Source: Pontibacillus sp. HMF3514 (GTDB lineage Bacteria > Bacillota > Bacilli > Bacillales > BH030062). From it: a DNA stretch of 64,000 nucleotides. Where the stretch lies: contig NZ_CP047393.1 of NCBI RefSeq assembly GCF_009858175.1, forward strand, positions 3,658,001-3,722,000, given 5' to 3'. The translations under genes were made by a program, and so were the position numbers. Shown here piece after piece: positions 26,869-35,608 of the stretch. How positions within the stretch are numbered: the stretch's first letter is position 1; each line of letters begins with the position of its first letter. The notes below the pieces were generated by a model. It had not been told where the DNA came from. It saw nothing but the letters and a program-made list of their open reading frames with translations, and searched no databases.

Positions 26869-27750
26869 ATGAAAAAAACATTTTTAAAGAAGCTCGCTTT
26901 TGCAACATCTATCCTAAGTTGCACGGCATTTGCCACAAGTGTCAGCGCACAATCTATTACCGTTCAATCTGGAGATACGCTATGGAAACTTGCTCAAAAA
27001 CACGATGTTTCTACACATGAGCTAATTGAGACCAATAACCTGTCATCTCCCACTCTACATATCGGGCAATCCTTAACGATCCCAAATGACATGTACACCG
27101 TGCAATCTGGAGATTCACTTTGGAAAGTTAGTCAGAGGTTTAACACGAGCATCCAAGCCATTAAACGAGAAAATCAACTATCATCTAATGTTTTACATGC
27201 TGGACAAGCCCTTTCTATCCCAGAACAAGCTAGTACAGCCTCCACCTATGATGTGCAGTACGGAGACACATTGTGGATCATCTCACAAAAGTTTGGTGTT
27301 TCCATTCAAAATATTATGAATTGGAATAACCTCTCATCAACTCAGCTTTATCCTGGGCAAACGTTGCACTTGAAAAACCAACAAAACTATCTTGCTACCA
27401 ATATGATTGAAACAGCCAAGCAATACATGGGAACACCTTATGTATGGGGAGGAGACTATCCTTCTCAAGGATTCGACTGTAGCGGATTCTTAAAATATGT
27501 GTTTGGTAAGCATGATGTAGAGATCCCAAGAACCGTTGCTACGATTTATCAGGAGGGAACCTTTGTCTCTAAGCCAGAACGAGGAGACCTTGTCTTCTTT
27601 GAAACGTATAAACCAGGTGCGTCACATGCAGGTATATACCTTGGGGATGGTAAATTTGTTCACGCCAGTTCTTCCAAGGGAGTAACGATTAGTTCAATGA
27701 GCAATGTGTATTGGGAACCAAGGTATCTAGGAGCAAAATCTTATTACTAA
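26869..27750 (+). CDS. Secreted cell-wall hydrolase, three LysM domains plus NlpC/P60
   Basis: A 293-aa exported protein resembling B. subtilis D,L-endopeptidases LytF/CwlS/LytE. It has a signal peptide (1-27, ending SVSA-Q) and three LysM peptidoglycan-binding repeats (about 28-72, 75-117 and 126-168), each with the SGDTLW/YGDTLW-type motif. A C-terminal NlpC/P60 domain carries catalytic Cys204 (GFDCSGF), His253 (ASHAGIY) and His265 (FVHAS). It should cut the stem peptide of peptidoglycan during growth or cell separation. CAGGAGGC before the ATG at 26869 sets the start; the frame upstream has no support and contains the terminator of the previous operon. Confidence 0.92.
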   Translation: MKKTFLKKLAFATSILSCTAFATSVSAQSITVQSGDTLWKLAQKHDVSTHELIETNNLSSPTLHIGQSLTIPNDMYTVQSGDSLWKVSQRFNTSIQAIKRENQLSSNVLHAGQALSIPEQASTASTYDVQYGDTLWIISQKFGVSIQNIMNWNNLSSTQLYPGQTLHLKNQQNYLATNMIETAKQYMGTPYVWGGDYPSQGFDCSGFLKYVFGKHDVEIPRTVATIYQEGTFVSKPERGDLVFFETYKPGASHAGIYLGDGKFVHASSSKGVTISSMSNVYWEPRYLGAKSYY

Positions 27751-27754
27751 GTTA

Positions 27755-27785
27755 AAAGGCAGAAGGATCGCATCCTTCTGCCTTT
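27755..27785. terminator. Bidirectional terminator between LysM hydrolase and DJ-1 genes
   Basis: AAAGGCAGAAGGAT and ATCCTTCTGCCTTT form a 14-bp stem with a 3-nt loop, between convergent genes. Confidence 0.9.
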
Positions 27786-27788
27786 CTA

Positions 27789-28451
27789 TTACTGTTCTAC
27801 CTTTTGCACAAACTTACGAGCTGTTGCTAAGCTGGATTGTGGATTCTGTCCTGTGACAAATTTTCCATCCGCTTCTACGTGCTCTGTATAGTTTGGTTCA
27901 GCAAGAAAATGTGCACCTTGTTCTGTTAAGCGCGTTTCAAGTAAGAATGGCACTTTTGAGTCGAGCTGCGTATCTTTCTCTTCTTCATTGGTAAAGCCAG
28001 TCATACGTTTACCGTCTACAATATACTTCCCATTACTATCCTTCACACCCACAAAACCAGCAGGTCCATGACAAACCGAGCCAATGACTTTATCTTCATC
28101 AGCGAAATGTTGAAGTACTTTTTTCATAGCTTCGTTGTCAGGGAAATCCACCATTGTTCCGTGTCCACCAGGCAGGAAAACACCATCATATTTTGAAGGG
28201 TCTATTTCATCAAGCTTCACTGTATTCTTCAGTGGCTCCATGACACCATCCCATTCATCCGGCTCTTCACCAGAAATACTGTTTGGGTCAATCGGAATCT
28301 CACCACCAGCAACACTAGCTGTCGTTACCTCGTAACCAGCCTGTGTAAATTCCATATATGGTTCTGCATATTCCGATAACCATAAGCCAGTTTTATGATC
28401 ATCATCTAACCAACCTGCATTTGTTACGATCATTAAAATATTTTTAGACAT
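27789..28451 (-). CDS. DJ-1/PfpI family protein (Hsp31-like class I amidotransferase fold)
   Basis: A 220-aa protein of the DJ-1/PfpI superfamily. The nucleophile elbow GSVCHGPAG gives Cys127-His128, and an upstream acidic residue in SEYAEPYMEF (Glu30) completes the usual triad area. FLPGGHGTM is the oxyanion loop. The closest type is the Hsp31-like/glyoxalase III clade (YdeA/HchA-like), which converts methylglyoxal to lactate or acts on damaged proteins; the activity is inferred. AAGGAGTG precedes the ATG. It is a single gene. Confidence 0.85.
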   Translation of the reverse strand: MSKNILMIVTNAGWLDDDHKTGLWLSEYAEPYMEFTQAGYEVTTASVAGGEIPIDPNSISGEEPDEWDGVMEPLKNTVKLDEIDPSKYDGVFLPGGHGTMVDFPDNEAMKKVLQHFADEDKVIGSVCHGPAGFVGVKDSNGKYIVDGKRMTGFTNEEEKDTQLDSKVPFLLETRLTEQGAHFLAEPNYTEHVEADGKFVTGQNPQSSLATARKFVQKVEQ

Positions 28452-28584
28452 TCAAACACACTCCTTCAGTGAAAAGTGTTTACGTTACTACGATTGTTTA
28501 TAACACAAAATCGGCTTATTTAAACCTCCTTCATCGTCATATGCCAGTGCAGGTTTAATTATGGTATGTATGGGAAGTAAATGG

Positions 28585-28917
28585 ATAAGTGCCCTGACCC
28601 CTTTCTTACATCCTACCTGAAGAAGAATAATGATAAGGAGTGATGGGACGTTGTCAGAAAAACATTATCAATACCCTGTCCACCGTCGTCACCTATTAGT
28701 TTTCTTTCATACCAAACAAATACTAACTCGGTGGGAACATGTTAATCAAAAACCTGATATCCAAACCCTGTCCATTTTCACTGGGTATTCAGAAGAAAGT
28801 ATTTTGGAGTCCTTGGAATTTGGACATCCTTCATTAATTGATCATCTACAGGGTTCATCTGCCCATCCGTTAAAAACAGCACGCTAGCGTAAGGGAGGGG
28901 TATGTCAGGGCGCTTAC
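28585..28917. repeat. Small unit bounded by inverted ends, enclosing a short ORF
   Basis: The left end ATAAGTGCCCTGAC (28585-28598) is the near-complement of the right end GTCAGGGCGCTTAC (28904-28917). A second block (left CCCTTTCTTAC; right, complement, CCCTCCCTTAC) extends the match inwards. The enclosed about 330 bp carry one ORF. This could be a miniature mobile unit; alternatively the two ends could be coincidental regulatory sequences. Confidence 0.5.
28651..28887 (+). CDS. Small protein of unknown function (78 aa) inside the inverted-end unit
   Basis: AAGGAG at 28635-28640 favours TTG at 28651 over the ATG at 28630, which it overlaps. The product is soluble and rich in His and aromatic residues at the start (HYQYPVHRRHLLVFFHTKQ), with a helical C-terminal part (YSEESILESLEFG). 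I recognise no family. It lies between two minus-strand genes and is flanked by inverted sequences, so it may be a passenger gene. Confidence 0.55.
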   Translation: MSEKHYQYPVHRRHLLVFFHTKQILTRWEHVNQKPDIQTLSIFTGYSEESILESLEFGHPSLIDHLQGSSAHPLKTAR

Positions 28918-29777
28918 TAATTATTTAACGTTTGTAACATCCAGACTTGTTTAAATACTTCTTGGAAGCCTAATGATAAAACCAGGTCATGCATAGGATT
29001 GGAATGGCGCAAATTAATGTTTGTACGCTTAATATTTTTATCTGCATATAAAGCCTGATTTAAAAAAGCTTGTATTAAAGATTCATCATCTTGATAAACA
29101 GGATTTAGCTCTAACTGATATACGGCAATACTTGTTAGCTCACCATTCTCTTCTTGCTTTTTTTGAACCGTATAACCAATTAACTCCTCCCCTTTATAAA
29201 ACCCTCTAATATACAACTCCCCTGCCTGATCTTCATGACTTTGCCATGGTAGTTTCACAGGGTACCAGGCAAGCGTTACCAATCGTTCAGGAGATACTTG
29301 CTTCTCAAGTAACCTGATTTCAACACTCGAATGAATTTGTCCAGCTTGTTGTAAGATGGATAAATGATCTTCCACCACATAACCATGTTTTTCATACAAA
29401 TGAATAGCTGAATCATTATCACTCACTGCTTCTAATGTTGCGAGTTCAACGTCTTCTTGCTCATAAAGTTTTAGGGAAGCTTCAACCAGCTTATGACCAA
29501 CACCTTGATCACGATAGTCAGGATGAACCCCTGTTCCACCATTCCAAGATGTCCTTAGACCACCTCGTTCTTTGATTCCACTAACTAATATTCCAATCGG
29601 CTTTTCATCATCAAAAGCTACATGAGAATATCTAGGAGATAGCTTTTCTTGTACGGTCCGTTTTAAGAATGCATCCATATCCATATGTAAGTCAGCCACA
29701 TAACCTTTAAATCCTTCATTCCAGGCTTCTATTACTTCATTTAAGGCACAATATTCCAATTGTTTCACATGAATCAC
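28917..29777 (-). CDS. GNAT acetyltransferase
   Basis: A 286-aa protein with an N-terminal GNAT domain (about 1-145; acetyl-CoA loop YRDQGVGHKLVEASL; NDSAIHLYEKHGY) and a degenerate second GNAT-like half. The start is GTG at 29777, 8 nt after AGGAGG; an ATG two codons upstream is too close to the site. The substrate is unknown. The stop codon touches the right end of the inverted-end unit. Confidence 0.8.
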   Translation of the reverse strand: MIHVKQLEYCALNEVIEAWNEGFKGYVADLHMDMDAFLKRTVQEKLSPRYSHVAFDDEKPIGILVSGIKERGGLRTSWNGGTGVHPDYRDQGVGHKLVEASLKLYEQEDVELATLEAVSDNDSAIHLYEKHGYVVEDHLSILQQAGQIHSSVEIRLLEKQVSPERLVTLAWYPVKLPWQSHEDQAGELYIRGFYKGEELIGYTVQKKQEENGELTSIAVYQLELNPVYQDDESLIQAFLNQALYADKNIKRTNINLRHSNPMHDLVLSLGFQEVFKQVWMLQTLNN

Positions 29778-29862
29778 GCGCATCTCCTCCTATTCTTAGT
29801 TAATATATTCGTCAAAAGTACGTGATATCCTTGGTGTAAATTAAACGCTTAGGTTTTTTTAG

Positions 29863-30018
29863 ACCATGTTTCAATTAGTAGATGAAGTTATCGCATAAAG
29901 CAGAGATTCAGCATGTGAGGGAGAGGGAGATTTTCTTTCCCACATGTTACAAGGCGTAGACCCAAACACAGGTGAGGGTTTAACGGATGAAAACATTCGA
30001 CATCAAATTATGACAATG
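29863..30018 (+). pseudogene. Remnant of a CYP102-type (P450 BM3-like) gene
   Basis: Reading the plus strand in frame with 29863 gives TMFQLVDEVIA, a TAA stop, then SRDSACEGEGDFLSHML and QGVDPNTGEGLTDENIRHQI. This aligns with the region just before the oxygen-binding I-helix of Bacillus CYP102 enzymes (LVDKIIADRK...[29 protein letters not shown]). The heme, reductase and all other parts are missing. One internal stop is present. It is a decayed fragment with no surviving function. Confidence 0.75.
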
Positions 30019-30027
30019 TTTCCCAAC

Positions 30028-30060
30028 ACAAAAACGCTCCCCATAACGAGAAGCGTCTTT
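30028..30060 (-). terminator. Terminator of the GNAT gene at 30066
   Basis: ACGCTTCTC pairs with GGGGAGCGT (two G-T pairs) around GTTAT, then TTTTTG on the minus strand. Confidence 0.7.
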
Positions 30061-30065
30061 GTGAA

Positions 30066-30614
30066 TTATACATTCACCTCATATATACAATGACCACCGT
30101 AAGCATCCACTTTTTCTTTTAACGGGTAAAACTGTTGATAGTAATTGTTCAACCCTTCATTGCTTGCTAAACAATCAAATCTGAGCTTGGTTTTACCTTC
30201 ACGTTTTACATAGGCCTCTGCCCATTTCATTAACGCTGCACCTATTCCTTTTCCTGCATACTCACGAAGAACAACTAATCGATGGAGGTACATCGCTCCC
30301 TCATCTTTTGCCTCTTCTCCCCAAAGGTCAAAATCAAATTCACTAGCTTTTGGTTCTAACGTAAGGGACGCAATAACTTCACCTTCTTTTTCAACTACGA
30401 AGGTATTCCCGTTCTCCATAGATTCAACCACTTCACCAGCGTTTCCTTCGAGATCTTTTCGATAGTAATCCCATTGCGTCGTCCCCTTTGTTTCGAGCCA
30501 TTTCGATGCATCGAGTAAAAGGCTTAGAATGTCTAGTAAATGCTCAGGCCGTGCTTGGCGTAATTGATAGGTTTCTCCTTTTGCTTCCACGGTCATAAAT
30601 GAATCTGATTGCAT
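30066..30614 (-). CDS. GNAT acetyltransferase
   Basis: A 182-aa single-domain GNAT with the core motif LHRLVVLREYAGKGIGAALM (acetyl-CoA pyrophosphate loop near residue 120) and the late NEGLNNYYQQFYPLKE element. The substrate is unknown. AAAGGACGTG precedes the ATG. It has its own terminator downstream; a degraded repeat lies upstream. Confidence 0.82.
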   Translation of the reverse strand: MQSDSFMTVEAKGETYQLRQARPEHLLDILSLLLDASKWLETKGTTQWDYYRKDLEGNAGEVVESMENGNTFVVEKEGEVIASLTLEPKASEFDFDLWGEEAKDEGAMYLHRLVVLREYAGKGIGAALMKWAEAYVKREGKTKLRFDCLASNEGLNNYYQQFYPLKEKVDAYGGHCIYEVNV

Positions 30615-30655
30615 ACGTTCACGTCCTTTTTAATAATCTTTGTTAGTTAGTTTCG

Positions 30656-30812
30656 ATGTAATGTCTGAGAATCCCTTTAATAGAAGACTTGGATTCAATA
30701 TAAAAGAGTGAGGGCGGAGTAGCACCTTACCCGAGGGATTACAATCTTGTCCCAGCGCACTTCTCTCTATTTGGTAACAGAACCACTCCACGCTATACTG
30801 TCATTTAACTTA
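30656..30812. repeat. Degraded remnant of the composite repeat family
   Basis: It keeps the outer GAAGACTTGGATTCAATATA end (30680-30699) and the opposite outer end ACTGTCATTTAACTT (30797-30811) with GTAACAGAACC. The hairpin cores and one module are lost. It lies between a GNAT gene and the ribose operon terminator, and shows the family can decay in place. Confidence 0.6.
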
Positions 30813-30816
30813 AAAA

Positions 30817-30846
30817 AGCCTATGAGGGATCTAACCCTCATAGGCT
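30817..30846 (-). terminator. Terminator of the ribose operon
   Basis: A perfect 12-bp stem AGCCTATGAGGG/CCCTCATAGGCT, followed on the minus strand by TTTTTTAAG. Confidence 0.9.
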
Positions 30847-30859
30847 CATGTTTCCTATT

Positions 30860-31804
30860 TTATTCTTTTACTAGCTGTAGTTCAACTGGAATGGATTCTT
30901 TGATGTCTTCGCCTTTTACTACTTTACCAGCAGCATTAATCGCTTTTTCACCGATTAATTTTGGCTGTTGGGCGATTGTTGCATCCATGCGACCTTCAGA
31001 AACTGCCGCTCTTGCATCGTCTGTTGCATCGAAACCAACTACAATGACGTCTTTAAGCATATTTTTCGCTTCTAGAGCTTGTACTGCACCTAAAGCCATT
31101 TCATCATTATGAGCGAATACGGCATCAATATTGTCTGTACTTTGTAGGATGTTTTCCATAACCGTTAATCCTTTAGAACGGTCGAAGTTTGCGGATTGTT
31201 TCGCTACAACTTCAATACCATCTTTCTTATCAACGATGTTGTGGAATCCTTTACCACGCTCACGAGTAGCTGAAGCACCGGGGATCCCTTCTAGTTCCAC
31301 GACTTTTCCTTTATCACTTAATTGTTCTGCGATGAATTTCCCTGCCATTTCTCCACCTGCTATGTTATCAGAAGCAATGTGGGAAACAATTTCTCCACCA
31401 TCTGCACTACGGTCAACTGTGATGACCGGCACATCTTTACTATTTGCAGATTCAATAGCTGATACAACTGCTGCAGAATCAGCCGGGTTTACAAGCAATA
31501 CATCAATGTTTTGTTGCAGTAAGTCTTCAATGTCGTTAACCTGTTTTGCTGGATCATTTTGTGCATCAGCTGTAACAATTTCATAACCAGCTTCTTTAGC
31601 TGCTGCCTCAGCACCATCACGTAATGATACGAAGAAAGGGTTATTTAAAGTAGATACAGATAGACCAATCTTCGTTTTATCATCACCAGAAGACTCTCCA
31701 CCATCATCAGATCCACTAGAGGATCCTGGTTTTTCCGTAGAGCAAGCTGTAGCAAAGATCAATAACAGAGCGAAAAGGCCAAATGTTTTTAAAAATTTAC
31801 TCAT
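30860..31804 (-). CDS. rbsB: Ribose ABC transporter substrate-binding lipoprotein
   Basis: A 314-aa periplasmic-binding-protein-family lipoprotein. The signal peptide ends FATAC with lipid-modified Cys21, followed by a Ser/Gly/Asp-rich linker. The sugar-binding fold shows GLSVSTLNNPFF, VNPADSAAV, VDRSADGG and FAHNDEMALGA, all typical of RbsB. It captures D-ribose outside the membrane for RbsAC. It is the last gene of rbsRKDACB, 60 bp after rbsC, with its own site TAAGGAGG, which would allow high expression. Confidence 0.92.
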   Translation of the reverse strand: MSKFLKTFGLFALLLIFATACSTEKPGSSSGSDDGGESSGDDKTKIGLSVSTLNNPFFVSLRDGAEAAAKEAGYEIVTADAQNDPAKQVNDIEDLLQQNIDVLLVNPADSAAVVSAIESANSKDVPVITVDRSADGGEIVSHIASDNIAGGEMAGKFIAEQLSDKGKVVELEGIPGASATRERGKGFHNIVDKKDGIEVVAKQSANFDRSKGLTVMENILQSTDNIDAVFAHNDEMALGAVQALEAKNMLKDVIVVGFDATDDARAAVSEGRMDATIAQQPKLIGEKAINAAGKVVKGEDIKESIPVELQLVKE

Positions 31805-31864
31805 GTGAGTAACCTCCTTAAATTTAGTTAATCTATCATCATGTTCTAGTGAACATCATGGGTA

Positions 31865-32800
31865 TTATTTAGACCTGCGATCAAGCAGGACAGCTAGTAG
31901 AATAACTCCACCTTTAACAATTTGTTGGTAGAAGGACGAAACGTTCAATAAGTTTAAGCCGTTATCTAAAACACCAATAATTAAGGCACCAATTAATGTC
32001 CCGACAATCCTTCCACGTCCACCAGCAAGGCTTGTACCACCTAGAACAACAGCCGCAATGGCATCTAGCTCATACATCGTACCTGCTGTCGGTTGAGCTG
32101 AATTGAGTCGACTTGTTAAGATAATTCCTGCTAAAACGGAAAGCATTCCCGTTAGTGAATACACCCATATTTTGACTCGGTCTGCTTTAATCCCAGAGAG
32201 AATAGAAGCTTCTTCATTTCCACCTACTGAGTAAACCTGACGTCCAAATACGGTTTTGCGTAAAATAAAGAACAGAATGAAGAACACGATAATCATTAAG
32301 ATAGCTGGAAATGGTACTCCAAATACATATCCTTTTCCAATCATTTCGAACACAAAGCTATCAGATAATCCTGTGATTGGGCGACCATCTGTATAAACGA
32401 GTGTCGCACCACGGAAAATGGTCATAGTTGCAAGAGTTGCAATAAACGGAGCTACCTTACCTTTTGTAATGACAAAACCGTTGAATGCTCCCATTACAGC
32501 ACCTGCAAGTAAACCGAGTAAGACTGCTAATAGAGGATCCATCCCACTTGCTAGCATGCCTGCTGTAATCGCACTACCAAAGGCGAGAATCGATCCTACA
32601 GAAAGGTCAATGCCCCCTGTCAAAATAACGAAGGTCATACCAAATGCAATTAGAGCATTAATCGATATCTGCCTAAGAAGGTTTAGGATGTTGTCTAGTG
32701 TGAAAAAGTTATCACTTAAGAATCCCAGTATAATCATAATTAGTACTAAGCCAATGAGTGGCCCAAGTTGTGAAATATTCTTCATAATCCTTGCTTGCAT
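31865..32800 (-). CDS. rbsC: Ribose ABC transporter permease
   Basis: A 311-aa membrane permease of the BPD_transp_2 family with eight or more helices. Characteristic stretches are INALIAFGMTFVILTGGIDLSVGS, the AAVVLGGTSLAGGRG EAA-like loop and the ending GGVILLAVLLDRR. It forms the channel with RbsA. The gene starts 2 bp after the rbsA stop, with AGGAGGGGAG inside the end of rbsA. Confidence 0.93.
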   Translation of the reverse strand: MQARIMKNISQLGPLIGLVLIMIILGFLSDNFFTLDNILNLLRQISINALIAFGMTFVILTGGIDLSVGSILAFGSAITAGMLASGMDPLLAVLLGLLAGAVMGAFNGFVITKGKVAPFIATLATMTIFRGATLVYTDGRPITGLSDSFVFEMIGKGYVFGVPFPAILMIIVFFILFFILRKTVFGRQVYSVGGNEEASILSGIKADRVKIWVYSLTGMLSVLAGIILTSRLNSAQPTAGTMYELDAIAAVVLGGTSLAGGRGRIVGTLIGALIIGVLDNGLNLLNVSSFYQQIVKGGVILLAVLLDRRSK

Positions 32801-32802
32801 CT

Positions 32803-34302
32803 TTACTCCCCTCCTGTGGCAGCCTGCATAATTTTTTCTTGATCTGCGTCTTTTCGATTTAAGATTTTTGCAACCTTTCCTTCATGAATAACCATAATAC
32901 GATCGCTAATGCCGAGTACTTCCGGAAGTTCAGAAGACACCATAACAATGGCAACACCTTGTTCCGTGAGTTCATTCATAATGTGATAAATCTCTTTTTT
33001 CGCACCTATATCTACTCCACGTGTAGGTTCATCCAAGATTAACACTTTAGGCTTAATTCCTAGCCATTTCGCTACGACCACTTTTTGTTGGTTTCCTCCA
33101 CTTAAGGAACGTACGTCTTGTTCTCGTCCGGTTGTTCGAACATGAAGCTTCTCAATTAAGTCATCAATTAATTTCTTTTCTTTTTTAGAAGAAATCCACC
33201 CTTTATCAGAAATCGCTTTCATGTTTGTTAAAGCAATATTTTCACGAATCGATAAATCGAGTACTAATCCTTCATCTTTTCGGTCCTCTGTAATAAACCC
33301 GATACCTTCTTGTATAGCATCTTGAGGGTGTTTAATCTTTAGAGGGCTTCCATTTAAATAAATATTACCTCCACTTTTTTTACGTGAACCGAAGACAGCT
33401 TCCATAATTTCCGTTCTTCCTGCTCCCATTAATCCAGCTACACCAAGGATCTCTCCTTTATGAACGTCAAAACTTACATTCTCAAACAATCCTTCTCTGG
33501 CTAAGTCTTCTACTTGAAGAACAACGTCACCAATCTGACTCGTCCTATCCGGGAAACGTTCACCCAGTTCACGTCCAACCATCATTTTTACGATGGCTTC
33601 AAATGAGGTTTCCTTAATATGTTCTGTTCCGACATATTCACCATCTCTTAACACAGTTATGCGGTCACAGATTCGAAAAATCTCCTCCATACGGTGAGAG
33701 ACATATACAATACTTACACCTTGCTGTCGAAGAGAATTAACAACTTGAAACAGATTTTCGATCTCTCTTTCCGTTAAAGCTGCCGTAGGCTCATCCATAA
33801 TGATCATTTTTGCATCAGTAGACATCGCCCTAGCAATCTCAATCATTTGTTGTATTCCTACCGATAGATTCCCGGCTTCTTCATCTGGATCAATGTTCGA
33901 AGCACCTAATCTTTCTAAGTTCTGGAGAGTTTGCTTCTTCATTTCTTTCATTTTGAGAATTCCAGATTTACCATACGTTAACTCTCGTCCTAAAAACATA
34001 TTCTGCGTAACGGTTAAGTGAGGAATAATATTTAACTCTTGGTGAATCACTACGATTCCTTCACGTTCAGCTTGTTTAGGGTTGTTAAAAGCTACTTCTT
34101 CTCCTTGTAGCTTGACCGTACCAGCATCTCGCTTATGAATTCCTGTTAACACTTTTATAAGAGTGGATTTACCAGCTCCGTTTTCTCCCATTAGCGCATG
34201 GACTTCTCCAGGTAAAACAGAAAAGTCTACATCCTTTAATACTTGGTTACCGGAGAAGGACTTTTGAATCGCATTCATTTCTACAAAAGGTGTTTCAGCC
34301 AT
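32803..34302 (-). CDS. rbsA: Ribose ABC transporter ATPase (two nucleotide-binding domains)
   Basis: A 499-aa tandem ABC ATPase energising ribose import. Domain 1 shows Walker [11 protein letters not shown], signature NLSVGIQQM and Walker [12 protein letters not shown]. Domain 2 has a degenerate Walker A (GLMGAGRTE), signature SLSGGNQQK and Walker [12 protein letters not shown]. This asymmetry is usual in the RbsA/MglA family. The start is the ATG at 34302, with AGAGG 8 nt upstream; an in-frame GTG three codons earlier overlaps the site. Confidence 0.93.
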   Translation of the reverse strand: MAETPFVEMNAIQKSFSGNQVLKDVDFSVLPGEVHALMGENGAGKSTLIKVLTGIHKRDAGTVKLQGEEVAFNNPKQAEREGIVVIHQELNIIPHLTVTQNMFLGRELTYGKSGILKMKEMKKQTLQNLERLGASNIDPDEEAGNLSVGIQQMIEIARAMSTDAKMIIMDEPTAALTEREIENLFQVVNSLRQQGVSIVYVSHRMEEIFRICDRITVLRDGEYVGTEHIKETSFEAIVKMMVGRELGERFPDRTSQIGDVVLQVEDLAREGLFENVSFDVHKGEILGVAGLMGAGRTEIMEAVFGSRKKSGGNIYLNGSPLKIKHPQDAIQEGIGFITEDRKDEGLVLDLSIRENIALTNMKAISDKGWISSKKEKKLIDDLIEKLHVRTTGREQDVRSLSGGNQQKVVVAKWLGIKPKVLILDEPTRGVDIGAKKEIYHIMNELTEQGVAIVMVSSELPEVLGISDRIMVIHEGKVAKILNRKDADQEKIMQAATGGE

Positions 34303-34319
34303 CTTCTTCACCTCTTTTC

Positions 34320-34715
34320 CTAAAAAATTACGCCTGCTTGTAAAATGACATTTGCAAAAGGAGTGTTTTCTCCTGTCCTAATAATGGCTTTAGCTTGCTT
34401 TAATTCATCCTTAAGCTCTTCATGACTTTGATAGGATATAGGGATTTCTTTGTAAGTCTCTCGGATCTGCTCATATAAAGACTCATTATATGCTTTAATT
34501 TCATTTGCTAGTGTCATAGATTCTACTTCCATATCTTCCAATATTGCTTCGAGCACTGTACCAAAACGTGGATATCCTTGTTTTATGGATACGTCAATAC
34601 AAGGTGTTTCTTCTGGGATAGGAAGACCACAGTCAGCAATTACGACCTTATCTGTATGACCCAACCTTGCCAAAATAGCTGCAATGTCTCTATTTAAAAC
34701 TCCGTGTTTTTTCAT
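34320..34715 (-). CDS. rbsD: D-ribose pyranase
   Basis: A 131-aa protein, the normal RbsD length, interconverting beta-pyranose and furanose ribose so that RbsK can use it. Family features are the opening [21 protein letters not shown] with catalytic His, [10 protein letters not shown] and the C-terminal [14 protein letters not shown]. Its ATG overlaps the rbsK TGA by 4 bp. The ribosome binding site AAAGGTCTG lies inside rbsK. Confidence 0.93.
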   Translation of the reverse strand: MKKHGVLNRDIAAILARLGHTDKVVIADCGLPIPEETPCIDVSIKQGYPRFGTVLEAILEDMEVESMTLANEIKAYNESLYEQIRETYKEIPISYQSHEELKDELKQAKAIIRTGENTPFANVILQAGVIF

Positions 34716-35608
34716 ATGCAATCAGACCTTTCTTCCATGAACGTGTTCACTTCTTCTGCTGATGGCATTCCACTTTGAGCTCCTACCTTCATAATGGATA
34801 AGGCTGCAGCTGCATTTGCATAATGAACGGCTTCACCTAAAGGCCTGCCATTAGCTAGTTGGGTTGCAAGTGCACCGTTAAATGTATCACCAGCCCCAGT
34901 CGTATCTAATACATCTACAGGAAAGCCCGGAATAACTTGCTCCACTCCATCCTTATAAGTTGATACTCCTTTTTCACCATTTGTAACAATTAATTGTTCT
35001 TTGTTCACATGAGAATTCGGATCATCAAGCATTGCTTCAGCTTCCATTTCATTTGGTGTGAGATAATCTACACCAGATATCAAAGAATCAGGGAGTGATT
35101 GATATGGAGCTGGGTTTAAGATCACTGGAACCTCATGTTGTTGAGCAATCTTTACAACAGCTTGTACCGTATCTAATGGAACCTCCAGCTGTAAAAGGAT
35201 GATGTCACTTTGTTTAATTATCTGTTCATGTTGTTGAATGAGTTCAGGAGTTAATCTTCCGTTTGCACCAGGAGCTACAATAATACGATTATCTCCTTCA
35301 GAAAGAATGATGGTTGCCGTTCCTGTTGCTACGTCTTTTAATTTGTGAATAGTTTTTGTATGAATATTTTCTTGTTCTAACTGATTCAGTAAGCTCTCTC
35401 CAAAAACATCATCTCCCATAGCACCTACCATATTCACATTTGCCCCTAACCTGGCTGCTGCTACTGCTTGGTTAGCACCTTTCCCACCTGGAAACGTTGC
35501 AAATTCTTTTCCAATAACGGTTTCACCCTGGTTTGGCATTTGATCAGTAGAGACGGTGAGATCCATGTTAATGCTACCTACGACTGTAACTGTTGGACGT
35601 TCACTCAT
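34712..35608 (-). CDS. rbsK: Ribokinase
   Basis: A 298-aa PfkB-family kinase that phosphorylates D-ribose to ribose-5-phosphate. The N-terminal GSINMDLTV and FPGGKGANQAVAAARLG bind the sugar. The C-terminal DTTGAGDTFNGALA holds the anion hole and catalytic Asp. It overlaps rbsR by 4 bp (ATGA) and rbsD by 4 bp, so the three are translationally coupled. Confidence 0.94.
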   Translation of the reverse strand: MSERPTVTVVGSINMDLTVSTDQMPNQGETVIGKEFATFPGGKGANQAVAAARLGANVNMVGAMGDDVFGESLLNQLEQENIHTKTIHKLKDVATGTATIILSEGDNRIIVAPGANGRLTPELIQQHEQIIKQSDIILLQLEVPLDTVQAVVKIAQQHEVPVILNPAPYQSLPDSLISGVDYLTPNEMEAEAMLDDPNSHVNKEQLIVTNGEKGVSTYKDGVEQVIPGFPVDVLDTTGAGDTFNGALATQLANGRPLGEAVHYANAAAALSIMKVGAQSGMPSAEEVNTFMEERSDCI

